Source of the DNA: Umbilicaria muhlenbergii
Lineage: Eukaryota; Ascomycota; Lecanoromycetes; Umbilicariales; Umbilicariaceae
Direction: 5' to 3'
Assembly (NCBI GenBank): GCA_000611775.1
Contig: KK106981.1
Coordinates: 454,399 to 518,398 of the forward strand
Length of the DNA stretch: 64,000 nt
The notes beneath the pieces are model-generated. The model was not told the origin of the DNA, did not search any database, and was given only the letters and a program-made list of their open reading frames with translations. The first letter of the stretch is position 1, and every line of letters begins with the position of its first letter. Both the position numbers and the translations under genes were made by a program. Below, piece after piece: positions 12,078 through 22,890 of this stretch.

Positions 12078-15026
12078 TCAGGTAGCCATGTACTTCCCAC
12101 TGACCAGCTTCCTCGCCAGTGGTACTTCCTTCCACGACGCACTCCCACTGGCCGCCACACCTTCGTCGGCAAAAGGATCAGCTCCCTCCTCTCGCGCATT
12201 GCCACTCTGGCTGAGACTCAATCCACTGCCTAAACCCATTGCATCTTCACCACTGATTTCCCACCGAACTTCCACACTGCCAGGTTTGGCTTCTGACTCC
12301 GTCGCGAACCGGGCCAGTAATTTCTGTGGTGCCGCTGCATAGCCATCAAGCGTGATGTCTCCCAATTTCCAGTAAATCATAGATTTCTCCTTGGAAAACG
12401 TCCCCGCCGGTTTCGATTGGCATGAGAGCGCTCGGCTATTCTCGACGTTGATCATCACCAGGACGTTCTTGAGTGATACACTTCGTTTGGCGGCAGAGGC
12501 AAAGGCCGGATTGAAGTTATAGCTCAGGATCACAGACGCCTGCGTAGGTTCAACCTTCCAACTGGGTGTAAGCACCATCGGAGCATGTGCCGCCAGGTTT
12601 GAATCCTCGAGGTGTACCTGGTACTTGAAAGCCACGGTGGTCCGACTGATCTGTGAGAGATTGACGCTGTACTCACCGGACTTTGAAGGAATCTGACTTA
12701 TGAAAAGTGGATTCGGAGCCACCTTTTCTAGCACAGGAAAGTTCTCCAGCCGGATACTTTCCGTAGCGACCGACAAGGCTGTATCCGTTGGGTTGTGGGC
12801 CAATGCAAGCTCGCCGATAACAACAGCTTTAGTCACCTGACCATTTAGGAACCAGGCACTTATTGTTTCAACTACGGAGGCGCCGAGACCAGGTTGGTGC
12901 AGATCCGGGTGCCTTACCGCACTGGGTGCGAGACTGGAAAGTGAGTGCGAGGAGCGAACAGATTGAGCGTCAGAACCAGGATGCCCCTCGGTGATCAGGG
13001 CCGCTGGTCTGGTCGCAAGCATGGGAGACGCAGGTGCAGCAGGTGTGTCGCTAGGGTCAAAGGTATCAGGTACTGAAGGTGATGGTACAAAAACGGTATT
13101 TCTGACGTCCCTGCGGCCTCTGTTCGCATTTGGCCTGCGGGGAGGGGCGATCTGCTGTGCTTGCTGTTCTCTCATGAGCGAGAATACTATCTAGGTGGAG
13201 GGTACAATACCTACCGCCCGTAATGTGTTGGCAACGTTGGAAAGAGCCGTTTGTGCGTCACCGTCCTCTTCTCGTATGGGCTCATTCCGAATGTCGAGCT
13301 TAAATTGCGGTTGTTCAGTCTCGCTGTAATTTGTCAGCCACTAGGACTACAATGACCGGTTGTACTACCTACCTTGTCATTGCTTCTTGCTGAGCCCGGA
13401 AAATGTCATTGTTGGATGATGTAGGTACACTAAACCCTTCAGCATCGCGTTGGACCTGCCTGTGTCAACATTTCTGATGATTCCAAATTTACATGGTAAA
13501 CTTACCTCTACAGGCCTCTCGACAGGCCTGGGTTCGAGCGATGAAGATTGGGTATCCTCCAGTTGAGCCACTTCCGGCTGTGGTTGGACTCCATTTGGTG
13601 TGCCTGGGCCCGGAAAGCGGAGGGGAGCTGGCTCGATCGCATCGCCGTTAGTGTAGTCAGCCCTGCGCCGCGCTTCTAAATTCGATCGCGGAGTCTCGGG
13701 TTGCTGTGATGCCGTGTGCTCCTGTCGTGGCGGTGATGAAGCTAAGTTTGTGGCCGATGGATCACGCGATGGGATTGTCTGCATTGCTCCAGAGCTCTCC
13801 CCTCGACGCAGTGGATTGAGATTGGAACGAGAGCGCTTCTCTGGTGAAGGTGGCTCCGGCTTCGAACGCGCTCGCCCTATTACAGTGCCTAAGCGCTTGA
13901 GACCACTCAAACGTCCGTGTTTCTGCTCTTGGACTTCGCATCATGTCAGCATAATGTGGAAATTTGGTGCGTCAGGCGAGACCCACGAGCGCCGGAGCTT
14001 CCAGACCTCCCAGCGCCTGCAGATGACAGCGAGCGCTCACTGGCTCTATCGTCTTGACCTCTTGACGGTGGCGGGGGTGATAAAGTCGCACCCCGGCTCT
14101 GCTGTCTGGAAGGCGCTGTCGGTCGAGCCGTACTTGGGATGGACCCTGATATCCTTGCCACGAAAGTCGAGATTTCATCTGCAGTGTCCACATTCAAAAG
14201 CGCGTTCAGACAACTTTCGGCCGTGATACGGCTGCGCTCGATTTGATCAACCTCATGCGTCTCGAGTTGGGTCAGTACATCACGGAGATGGTTGACCCGA
14301 GTCTCATCAAGTGCTTGGAGCTGCTCGAACACAAATGGTGCCTGTGAGTTCCATTGCTGATTCGCAACCTCTAGATCCGAGTCTGCATGAGCTGTCCTTC
14401 CCGCCTTTCCACTCTTTTCCTTGATTTTGTCTGACTTCTTCTGCGCAGCCTCGACCTCCCTCGCCATTGCAGCTAGGTTGCCCTGTATAGTGTTCATCGA
14501 CTGCATCTCTCTGTTCTTAGTCTGGTATTCCCGTAGTGGGCGTTCGACATCTGCTTCGATCTTTTGAGCGAGCAGGTTGTGGGACTGCGCAAGAGAATCG
14601 GTGGAGCTGACGATGCTCTGCCATGGCGTTTGGAAGATCCTAGCGGAAGTGAGCCGTTGTTTCGGTCAACAGATACTAGATGTCTTGTACCCAAGTTCCG
14701 GAGATGTTTCCTGCTGTCGTCTCCCTGCAAGCTTCTTAAGGCCCTGTACATAGGCTTCCTCAACCCGCCGGCGCTCCTGATGTATGTATCAATATACATG
14801 AGGACGAAGATAGAAGGTGGTAGCATGGTACCTGTAGCCAATCTGCGATATCCGCATTGATCTTCCCAATAAGCCTGACACGGTCATTTACTACGGCGAC
14901 CGCCTGGCTCGGTTGGAGAGAGCCCTACCGACCAGTCAGCGGATGCGCACATGGTATGTACGAACAACGGTCAACATCAGACTCACGTACCAGCAGAGCC
15001 GGATATTCTTGGCGTTGCATGTCCAT
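12078..15026 (-). CDS. SYP1: endocytic adaptor Syp1 (F-BAR plus muniscin domain)
   Basis: Early-arriving clathrin-coat adaptor and septin regulator at the plasma membrane, the FCHo family. Eight exons: 15026-14991, 14924-14832, 14776-14691, 14639-13987, 13933-13506, 13455-13373, 13323-13215 and 13163-12078, total 857 aa (yeast Syp1 about 870). The F-BAR module covers about residues 1-260 and begins MDMQRQEYPALL, with ERRRVEEAYVQGLKKLA and the DSLAQSHNLLAQKIEADVE helix. A Ser/Pro-rich disordered linker follows (about 260-590). The muniscin mu-homology domain occupies the C-terminal part of the last exon. Introns are 49-66 bp. The intron at 13934-13986 was placed by phase and branch point because the linker there is poorly conserved. 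The last acceptor (13164) could shift by a few codons. It is divergent from the kinase gene. Confidence 0.9.
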
Positions 15027-15818
15027 GATGAATATACACTATACAGCTACCCCAAGCAAGAGCAGCAAGCGCAAGAATCAAACATGCAAAGAAGCAAGGC
15101 TATCATCACGGCGCGGACCGGAGATATTGCGGCTGCGATGCGAGACGAGCGAGAAGATGCGATCGCGGCACGCACAAGGTAGTGGGCCTTCGGCAGCAGA
15201 ATGTTTCGATACTGGTTTAAGGTTGTAATACGGAATACCGTACGCGTGCCCAGGGTAGCCATAGTGCCAAGTTAGCCTGACCTCGAACACAGATAATGAC
15301 GGTACGGTACATTACGGGGCAAGCGCATACAGAGTGAGAGACCGCTCTGAACGCATATGTTATACGTGGTCAACCATCGGTATAGCACCTAGAAGCCACT
15401 TCAACCGACAAAGCAAAGCGCCCCCAGGCCTTCACGGTGCATATCTGCTGGTAACGGCAAGCGCCTCAATAGCGTCTCGAACCACAATGATGGTGCCTTG
15501 CTTCCCTTCATTCGTCACCTCTTAAGCGTGCACGCTTTGGTTTTAATTTATGCCGTATCCTTTTGTTGGTTCCGTCTGGGAGAAAAGCCTTGTGGTTGCC
15601 CACGTGACCTTCTGCAGTTCTGTTGGTTTGAAGCCAGCATCATGTCACTCCAGCCATGGCATTCTCAGTTGAGCTTCTCCGACCGGCTTTCTGCCGTTAT
15701 GAAAATGCAAGTCAACCCCGAGATCCACATACATGTATTCATACCCTAGACACAAGCAAAACTGCAGTGTCCCTGTGTCTTCAGAACAGCTACTCACTCA
15801 CGTGTTCTGTTTAGTACA
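15027..15818. promoter_or_regulatory. shared divergent upstream region SYP1 / kinase
   Basis: 792 bp between two divergent start codons. No conserved element was recognised. Short frames of up to about 120 codons in and around this stretch overlap SYP1 exons or lack coding features, so none is called. Confidence 0.4.
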
Positions 15819-17111
15819 ATGTCGTATAGATTTTCATTCCCATCTTCTTCCGCCTTAGAAGCACAAACTAAAGCGAAAGAGTTGGAAACCAGCGCTTTCA
15901 ATCACGCTTCTTCTCTCGTACGTGCCTTGCTCGCGGAAAAGTCGTGCCGTATGTTTGAAGGTGCTCACTAGCCACAAAGGAAGAATATAATCAGTCATGT
16001 CAAGAAGCTGTGGAGCAATTCAAAGTTATCCCTGTTGACAGGATGGAAGAACAATCCTCCAACGCTGCTATTGATGGTACGAACACAAGGGGAATGCAGA
16101 TGGGCTCTTATACAAACGCAACGTACCACAGAAATGGTCTCTTTTCGACCGTATACAAAGCCACTGGGATCGACAACCAACTTGTAGCTCTCAAACTCAC
16201 CACGCCCTCCCAAATGACTGCCCCTCACGATTCGGTCCGCGAAGCCCGAATCCTCGCAAAAGCATCCAGCACACACGTTATCCCCCTGCTTTCGACTTTT
16301 CGCCAAGCTGGCGGCCATTTTGTCCTCGTATTTCCATTCATGCCCTGCGACCTGGAGCAGCTCCTCCACCAGCACGCTTTAACTCTTGCACAGACTTCCG
16401 CTCATCTTCATGATCTATTCGCCGCTCTGTGTCATATACATTCCCTGAGTATAATTCATCGTGATATCAAACCCTCGAACATCCTCCTGGCATCGCCATC
16501 GGGGCCGGCATACCTTGCTGACTTCGGTATAGCCTGGATGCCTGGCGACGAGGGATCCGAGCCGGTGGACAGCAAGATTACAGATGTAGGGACGACTTCG
16601 TATCGACCTCCCGAGCTTTTGTTTGGGCATGCCGCTTATGATGAGAGTTTGGACATGTGGGCCGCAGGATGTGTCGTTGCAGAAGCGGTAACACCCAACG
16701 AATCTAGCCTCTTCGATTCGGGACCCTTGGGCAGTGAACTGGCCTTGATTCAATCCATCTTCCAAACATTGGGAACACCAACCTTGTCAGTATGGCCAGT
16801 ATGTCCCGTCAGCCGATTGCTATCCAAGCTAGATACACGCTAATCATGATATCAGGAAGCTGCCGTTTTCCCTGACTGGGGCAAGATGGAGTTCTACAAG
16901 TTTCTCCCAAAGCCATGGCAGGAAATCCTACCCAATGCCCCTGAGGATGCAAGGGATCTAGTCAGTAAATTGATACGATACCAGAGCAGTGATAGAATGA
17001 GTGCAGCAGCTGTGCGTGATTTCCACCTTTTCTGGGAACGCTATGCTGATATCTCATAAGGTTTTGAGGCATCCATACTTTAATAGCACACAGCCCCGAA
17101 GACTCGAATAG
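15819..17111 (+). CDS. CDK-like protein kinase, probable Csk1/CAK-type
   Basis: Serine/threonine kinase. Core exons end at 16798, then 16856-17011 and 17061-17111. A first exon, 15819-15917, is likely: it has an ATG, 33 clean codons and a GTACGT donor, and joins in frame to 15980 through an AAAG acceptor. If it is not used, translation starts at the ATG at 16043. The full model gives 374 aa. Visible motifs are a degenerate Gly loop (NGLFSTVYKA), the ATP-binding Lys in VALK, catalytic HRDIKPSN, DFG, and a T-loop GTTSYRPPELLFG in which PPE replaces the usual APE. The C-lobe ends AAAVLRHPYFN. The short loop and PPE motif resemble fungal CDK-activating kinases of the Csk1 type, which phosphorylate the T-loop of other CDKs; that assignment is by resemblance. 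All catalytic residues are present. Confidence 0.8.
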
Positions 17112-17710
17112 TATACTGAGCCACATCTGGACCAGCTGTGCTATCGGGGAAAAGTCGAAGTGCGCTGAGGGAATCGGTACCTGTTTGGTAGGCCTAAGAA
17201 AGCTAGAAGAACATCAGTCTAAATATCACAAGGTAGGGACCTGAATAGTTGTACGATCAGCCATGCATTCAAATAATTTGCATCTATAATACTAATTCAT
17301 ATGTAGGGGACATAGCAAGCTCAACAGCTCCACGGCGATCTATCAACGGCATTGGGCACTTACCAGAACGGGCGATGATCATATAAAATGTGAAAAAGGA
17401 ACAGTGATATTGACGACCTCATCGCTTTGACGATGTAATCCTACCCTAACACTCTCCAAACACCTCAACACGTCAATCTGGTGGCAATGTGTAACGCGAC
17501 ATCTTGTCCATCAATCCACGAGCTTTCAATTCCACAGTGTGAAGATTGAGTTTCAACCGGTGGTTGTCTCACGACTTCAAATACACTCGACAAGCAGACC
17601 CCAAGCATATAATTCCGTCACTTTCGTCCTTCCGGTGCAAGAGGCTACCATTCGACTCTCCCTCCCAATCATCCCCTGCGCCCATCACCACGACCTATAA
17701 CCTCCCCACC
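17112..17710. other. intergenic, upstream of duplicated-domain gene
   Basis: 599 bp between the kinase stop and the next start codon on the same strand. The open frame of the downstream gene continues upstream to about 17546 without an ATG, so part of this is 5' leader. No promoter motif was recognised. Confidence 0.5.
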
Positions 17711-18347
17711 ATGACCAACAACGCGACTCCACCCCCAATCACCAACCGCCACAGCCGCAAGATCTGGACCGCCACCGAGGTCGACTACCTGTGCTGTCTC
17801 AAAGTGCACACCACCCTCACCTACGCCCAAATCAACAAACTCATTCAGCAAAAGCTCGGCGGTGTGCCGGTCAAACATGACGTCGTGCGCTACAAGATCA
17901 ACGTCCTGAGCTGTCGCCTTCCACCCACGCAAAAGGGCCGGAGGGTAAAGACTCTGGCGGTCGATCCGCGATGGTAAGTCATGGTTCGTGCTGCCAGTCG
18001 ATCGTCAAATAGACGACTGAAACCAGGTCTCTAGGTCACACTTCTCATCTCTTTCAGCCTCGTCGCTCGAAGTGCGACGCATCCTTCGTCACTGCGGCAT
18101 CACGGGCATGTGGGCCGGTCAGCTGATGGAGGACTACCTCTGCGTATTGATGATGCATGGTGATATCCTCGACGGCGAGGTCGCCAGACGCGTCAACAAG
18201 AAATTCGGTTGCAATCTGGAGGCCGATGAGATCAAGCGGTGGTATGATGCGGTGGAGGGTAAGGCGGAGGGCAGCTGGGGCTGGTTCAACGGGAAGGCAG
18301 ATGACGATGTGGAGGTCAGAGTGATCTTGACCCATTGCGGGTTGTGA
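17711..18347 (+). CDS. unrecognised small protein with two copies of one domain
   Basis: Two exons, 17711-17973 and 18035-18347, giving 191 aa. The start is the ATG in ACCATGAC, a good fungal context. The intron acceptor matters: the obvious CTTTCAG at 18051-18057 shifts the frame, whereas CTCTAG at 18034 restores a Trp codon and an open frame. I recognise no named family. The protein contains two similar segments of about 50 residues. Segment 1 (about 19-68) has W, then VDYLC, H, QINKLIQQKLG, V, V. Segment 2 (about 114-163) has W, then EDYLC, H, EVARRVNKKFG, L, I. The spacing of hydrophobic and Trp positions suggests a small helical fold, possibly helix-turn-helix or SANT-like; that is inference. 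It is convergent with the DUF3445 gene. Confidence 0.7.
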
Positions 18348-18660
18348 GGGGCGTTCAGAGGTTCATGGGTTGGTTGGGTCGCTGTGGGGTTCAATTGATG
18401 CGCGATGGTGTTTAATCAGGCGTGGACGAGGCACAGCAGAGTCAGCGAACACTGGCGATACTGCATGAGCATGTCTGGTCTCTGCCACACCATCTGCTAG
18501 CATTACTGTAAGTATGCTACCGTGCTTTTCCATGGTGATAGATACATCGATATTCCCAATGCAAGACGATCGACGGAATGAGGTCTTACACAAAGATTGC
18601 AAAACCGTTCCGTATAGCTACAATCCGAGGCCCTCGAGTACACGGAGCGACCAAGGTCAT
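18348..18660. other. convergent intergenic
   Basis: 313 bp between two convergent stop codons, holding both 3' ends. Nothing further was recognised. Confidence 0.5.
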
Positions 18661-20017
18661 CTAGTACGGGTACGACCTGACTTCATCTTCCCTTTCCACA
18701 TCCAACCCGTTAGCAACCTGCTCCTCGTGCTTTCTGTCGAGAAACTCTAGAAGAACATCCTGATACCTCTCCCTCCCCTTGTATCTACTCACGTCATCTC
18801 CCCAGCTCCTCACTGCACTTGCCAAGCGTCCAGGTACATAAGGTTGTTCCGCAATCTCCGTGATTGGGTGGAAATACGTCCTGATCGTAAACACCACCCC
18901 TCCACTTCTAGGCAGCCTCCGTAGGCTTTGCCGCTCACTGCGGAAATAATGATGTGCAATAGCTTTGTTCTTCTCTGCTGTAAACCACCCAGCGCCATCA
19001 CTGTCTTCATCACCAATGCTATGACTCCAGGCCAAGTCGTCATCCACCTGGATGAAATAGTTATTTCGCAGTACGGGACCATTTGGTTGCACGCGCCGGA
19101 AGAAATTCATCATGCCCTTCTCAAGCTTCTGCTTGAAGCCAGGCACATCCCCTGACGTGTGAATTTCGGAGAGCGGCATTCCGAATTTGTCTTCGAGACG
19201 CCAGAAACCTGCAAGGAGAATAGCACCAGCAAGAAGATAGTACTGGCCATCGGGCTTCTCGAACATTATAGCCAGGTCATCCTGTACCATGCGTGCAGCC
19301 ATGGCCATGGGGTCTTCTATCAGAGGACGCTCGACAATGTTGAACGATTCACCGGTGAGGAGGTTATCCATGCCCACAGAGGTCTTCCGATAGAGTGATG
19401 GATAACGCTGGGGAAGGTAGTCGCAACTATTGAACTTGACTGTCAGTTTGCGGAGTTTTTTGGGAACAATTCCTTACTCACAACTCTTCTAAAAGCTCTA
19501 CGGCGCCATCGAAAGCTTCTGGCGCCGTCTTGCAGCATTTCGAACCGCGTTCGGATATCCGCCGGGCTTTGTCTGCGTGGTATTTCGGATAATGGTTGTC
19601 CAGTTCTATCCACTCATCCCATTTCATGGTCCGCAGCCCCATCGTAATGTGGTATGGACCATGCCTGAAAGGCCTATAAGGTAACGGGTCTGTTTTATGG
19701 ACATCCCAACCCGGATAAGGTACAGCTGCGGGGCGTTTGAAGTCAGATGGGATCCAGACTCCTAGCGGTCTATCGGGGGCTTTGAAAGCACCCGGTTTTT
19801 TTTGAGCAGGTTTCTCGAGGTCTGGGGAGGCAGCTCTTCGAGAAGTCGACTTTCGAAGTTTGCTTATGACAGCGAACAAGAGCCAGATTGATAGTAAGGC
19901 CACCAGGAGTCCATAGAACACCACCTTCGGCTGTTCTGCCACTCCTGCCCTCCAATGCTTGAAGTGCAGATAAGGGGACTGTAAGAGTGCAGATGTGGAC
20001 GCTTGCAGGACCTCCAT
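18661..20017 (-). CDS. heme-dependent oxidative N-demethylase-like protein (DUF3445 type)
   Basis: Two exons, 20017-19482 and 19426-18661 (55 bp intron), giving 433 aa. An N-terminal hydrophobic segment at about 32-54 (VVFYGLLVALLSIWLLF) predicts a membrane anchor, followed by a basic linker. The catalytic-type domain starts with PYRPFRHGPYHITMGLRTMKWDEWIELDNHYPKYHADK and continues through DYLPQRYPSLY, LAGAILLAGFWRLEDKFGMPLSEIHT, NNYFIQVDDDLAW and SERQSLRRLPRSGGVVFTIRTY, which are hallmarks of the DUF3445 / HDOD family found widely in ascomycetes. Bacterial relatives remove N-methyl groups oxidatively using heme; the substrate of the fungal proteins is not known to me. The His and Arg-rich LRRLPRSG segment is conserved. 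The gene looks intact. Confidence 0.78.
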
Positions 20018-20552
20018 TGTGGCTTCAGTCTCCGGGCGCGTCGATGTTGCGGTGGAGGATGTTTAGGATGGCAGAGGAAAGAGGAAAGAGCGGTATAGTC
20101 GGTGGTGACTGACGACATTTCGTCGTCGGGTAGGGGTGGCCATTTTTGGTATTTGATGGGGGAGCGAGAGGGGAAGCGCGTGGGGTTTGGGGGGTAGCAT
20201 AGTCGATTACAGTTACACCAAGCATGCCGGGACGCCCACCAGGGATGCGCACGTCTGCAGGCACCAGTTCTTTTGGTGTCGATATCGATGCCGTATCTCG
20301 GCCATGATCGTGATTGGCCACCGAAGCAACCTTTTCGACGGAATTCTTGCCCGCGTCGGGTTAAGCGGTCCTCTCAGCCTTCAATGTCTAGTTTCGGCGC
20401 CTGGTAGCCGCGGAGAAAGGATTTTCCGATCCGCCTTGTCAGGATTGGTTGGAGTATAAGGCTGGCCATTTTCCTTGGCGTACCTTCTCCGGTCCTCGGT
20501 TGAGCAGTCCTGAGCGCTCTCTCCATGTTTTCCGCGCATAGACATAGTGACT
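20018..20552. other. intergenic, DUF3445 gene upstream region
   Basis: 535 bp between the start of the DUF3445 gene and the stop of ALG9, both on the minus strand. It should hold the promoter of the former and the 3' UTR of the latter. Nothing else was recognised. Confidence 0.5.
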
Positions 20553-22517
20553 TTACTGTGCCAAAGACCGTTGTCGCAGCAAGCAATGACGGCCCCATTG
20601 CCTACGGAAGCGCTCCGGGATAAAGTCCCAGTCCGGAATCCAGAAGAGTCGGCCGAAGAGACTTGTTCGCGTCGTGTCTAGGAAGCTGTGGCACTGCAGT
20701 TCTTCCCATGTCTTGCTGTCCAGGACGTACTGAGGTTCCAGAGCAGAGGCTTGCGATCCGGGGAAATAAGAATCAACAAGAAACATGCAGTGATTGACGT
20801 CAAACTGCGCATGGTCAGCAGTGCATTAGTAAAGACGGAGCAAAACGGGAGTAAAATCACTCACATATTTCCCAGGGTCCGCCATGTTCTGGTCGTTCAT
20901 ACCAGGCGGTATGAGCCATGTCCCGGAAAAGAAGCCAAACCCGATCTGGGCCTCGTTGAACTCGCCAGGTAGTAGCCCATCGAAGTCGCTTTTGACGAAC
21001 TTGGCTCGCATGCCGTTGGGTAGATGGTACGAGGATGGAAACCGGTACCATTCTTTGCCAATGCAAACTGTTCGTTCAGCTTTTGCGATCCCAGGCTGCC
21101 GAAGGGCATCGTATACTTGAAGAGGGGCACGGTAGGCAGTGATAAGACCTATTGTCCTTAAGACTCCGGCATCAATGGCAAGAATAACAAATACGCTCAC
21201 AAAAGCGAGTCTGATTTTCGCCGGGATCTTGCTCATAAGGCCCTGGGGATCGGATGAACCGACAAAAGAGAGAACGATGTGCAGTGCCATGGCTGCATTG
21301 AGCCCAAGGAATGGGTATGCAGGATACATAAACCTTTCCTCTTTGTGCGCTTGAGCAGAGAAAACAGCGAGCCAGAGGTAGAACGGGAGGGTAAAAACCA
21401 CACTTCGCAGGAGCGTTGCCTTGGTCCTGGTCGGACCCCGGATCAGACGTTGCAGGGCTAAAAGTGGGGCCGCGGCCATGGCAAGAAGGAACCAGATATT
21501 GAAATTCAGAAGTAGGTTACGGATATAGAAATCCCATGGCTCAGTGCCAAATATACTGGGACCCCGGCCAGATCCAGCAAAGATATTGTACGAGACAATC
21601 CGCCAAGGCACGACCACCACCTTGTGATAGAAGAATGTGTCAATCGCCACCTGCAGAGCCTATACGTCTCAGTTAGAGATTGCAGTTGCAGTGAAACGTG
21701 GAAGCATGATCTTACCAAGACTAACAAGGACCTCACAGTCCCATCCAGGAATCTACGAAACACTTCAATGCCTTCCCTAGTAAGGCTGGCAAGTATGAGC
21801 TCCTCCGCTATAAATGGCATGATCAGTGCCGTTGCAAAAGGCCAGCCAATGATGCCTCCAATGCCAAACCACATGATCCCCTGAGCAGTCTTTGGCCCGC
21901 CAGACCAGTCCATGAAAGCTGACATTCCGAGCATGGTGGTATACATGGAGAAGCTTGAGGGCAAGTACGCGGCCGACGCATGGAACATGCCTGGGCTTGT
22001 GATTATAGCGATCAAGAAAATAATGCCAACCCTGGGATTGAGGGTTCGCGATATGGTGGCGAAGAGGCGTGATTCGCAGATAGCACATGCGAATGCAAGG
22101 ACCGAGCGTATAAAGTAGAATTCAAAGATTTTTGTCCTCGAGAAAATGGAAGCAGTCTTGCCAATGATGGCATGAATGACGATATACAACCAGCTGCGAA
22201 TGCTGTATTCTGGTGAATACTCCCAGGTTTGCAGACCGTACCCATGATTGAGATAATGGGTCGGCTCCCAGTAGTTGAAGACTTCATCACAATCCTGAAT
22301 CGGAGTGTACGCGGCCGCGAGCAGATTAACAAAGAGGAAGGCATAGAAAGCGGTGATCGGATCGATCAGAGGATGGTCTGAAGGCCTCCGCAATGGGCTG
22401 GGTGATCTTTCGTCTTAGCTGATGTACTTGGAATTTAAGGGGGAGAACATACCCCGGATTTGCAGCAGGGGTCACACCACTCCGGCGCACGCCGTTGCCT
22501 TTAGGTGTCGTACTCAT
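20553..22517 (-). CDS. ALG9: alpha-1,2-mannosyltransferase Alg9
   Basis: ER membrane glycosyltransferase (GT22 family) that adds alpha-1,2-mannoses from dolichyl-phosphate-mannose to the lipid-linked N-glycan precursor. Four exons: 22517-22453, 22385-21716, 21659-20865 and 20804-20553, giving 593 aa (yeast 555, human about 611). The lumenal loop after the first membrane span has the family signature QDCDEVFNYWEPTHYL, including acidic catalytic-type residues. Later landmarks are PGMFHASAAYLPSSFSMY, WPFATALI and the AHKEERFMYPAYPFL motif shared by GT22 enzymes. Many hydrophobic segments indicate a multi-pass protein. The C-terminus has the typical WIPDWDFIPERFRRQWG. Introns are 67, 56 and 60 bp. 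It is divergent from NAF1 across 373 bp. Confidence 0.93.
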
Positions 22518-22890
22518 CGATGCAGAACAGTGCAGAGGGAGGATGGAGAGGCAGTGCACTTGGAGTACAGCTTAGTCGAGCTTGAACTCAAGCTTGTGCC
22601 TGTCTTTCTTCACAGGGCCACGCCAATGTAAGATACGAGTACCAACGCACGCGACGGTGCCCAAGTTTTCGACGCTAACGTAATCTTACGTCTAGCGGCG
22701 CTGGAAGTCGGGGGTTATAGCTCCGAAGCCCCGGACCGAAATCATGTTCGAGCAACTTTTTGGAAGCTCGAGCATCAAGGGTAACAGGCAGTGCAGGGCC
22801 TGTCAATACCTACCTCTCTGAAAGGTATTGGCGGCAACAACTGATGATGGACAGACGAAGTCGGTGCTGTGGAGAGAAACGCGATAGATA
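22518..22890. promoter_or_regulatory. shared divergent promoter ALG9 / NAF1
   Basis: Only 373 bp separate the two start codons, so both promoters are contained here. No TATA box or known factor site stands out. Confidence 0.45.

Noticed and set aside
13934-13986. SYP1 as two separate genes (F-BAR part and MHD part)
   Set aside because: A 53 bp phase-compatible intron with a TGCTGAC branch joins them and the combined length matches the family.
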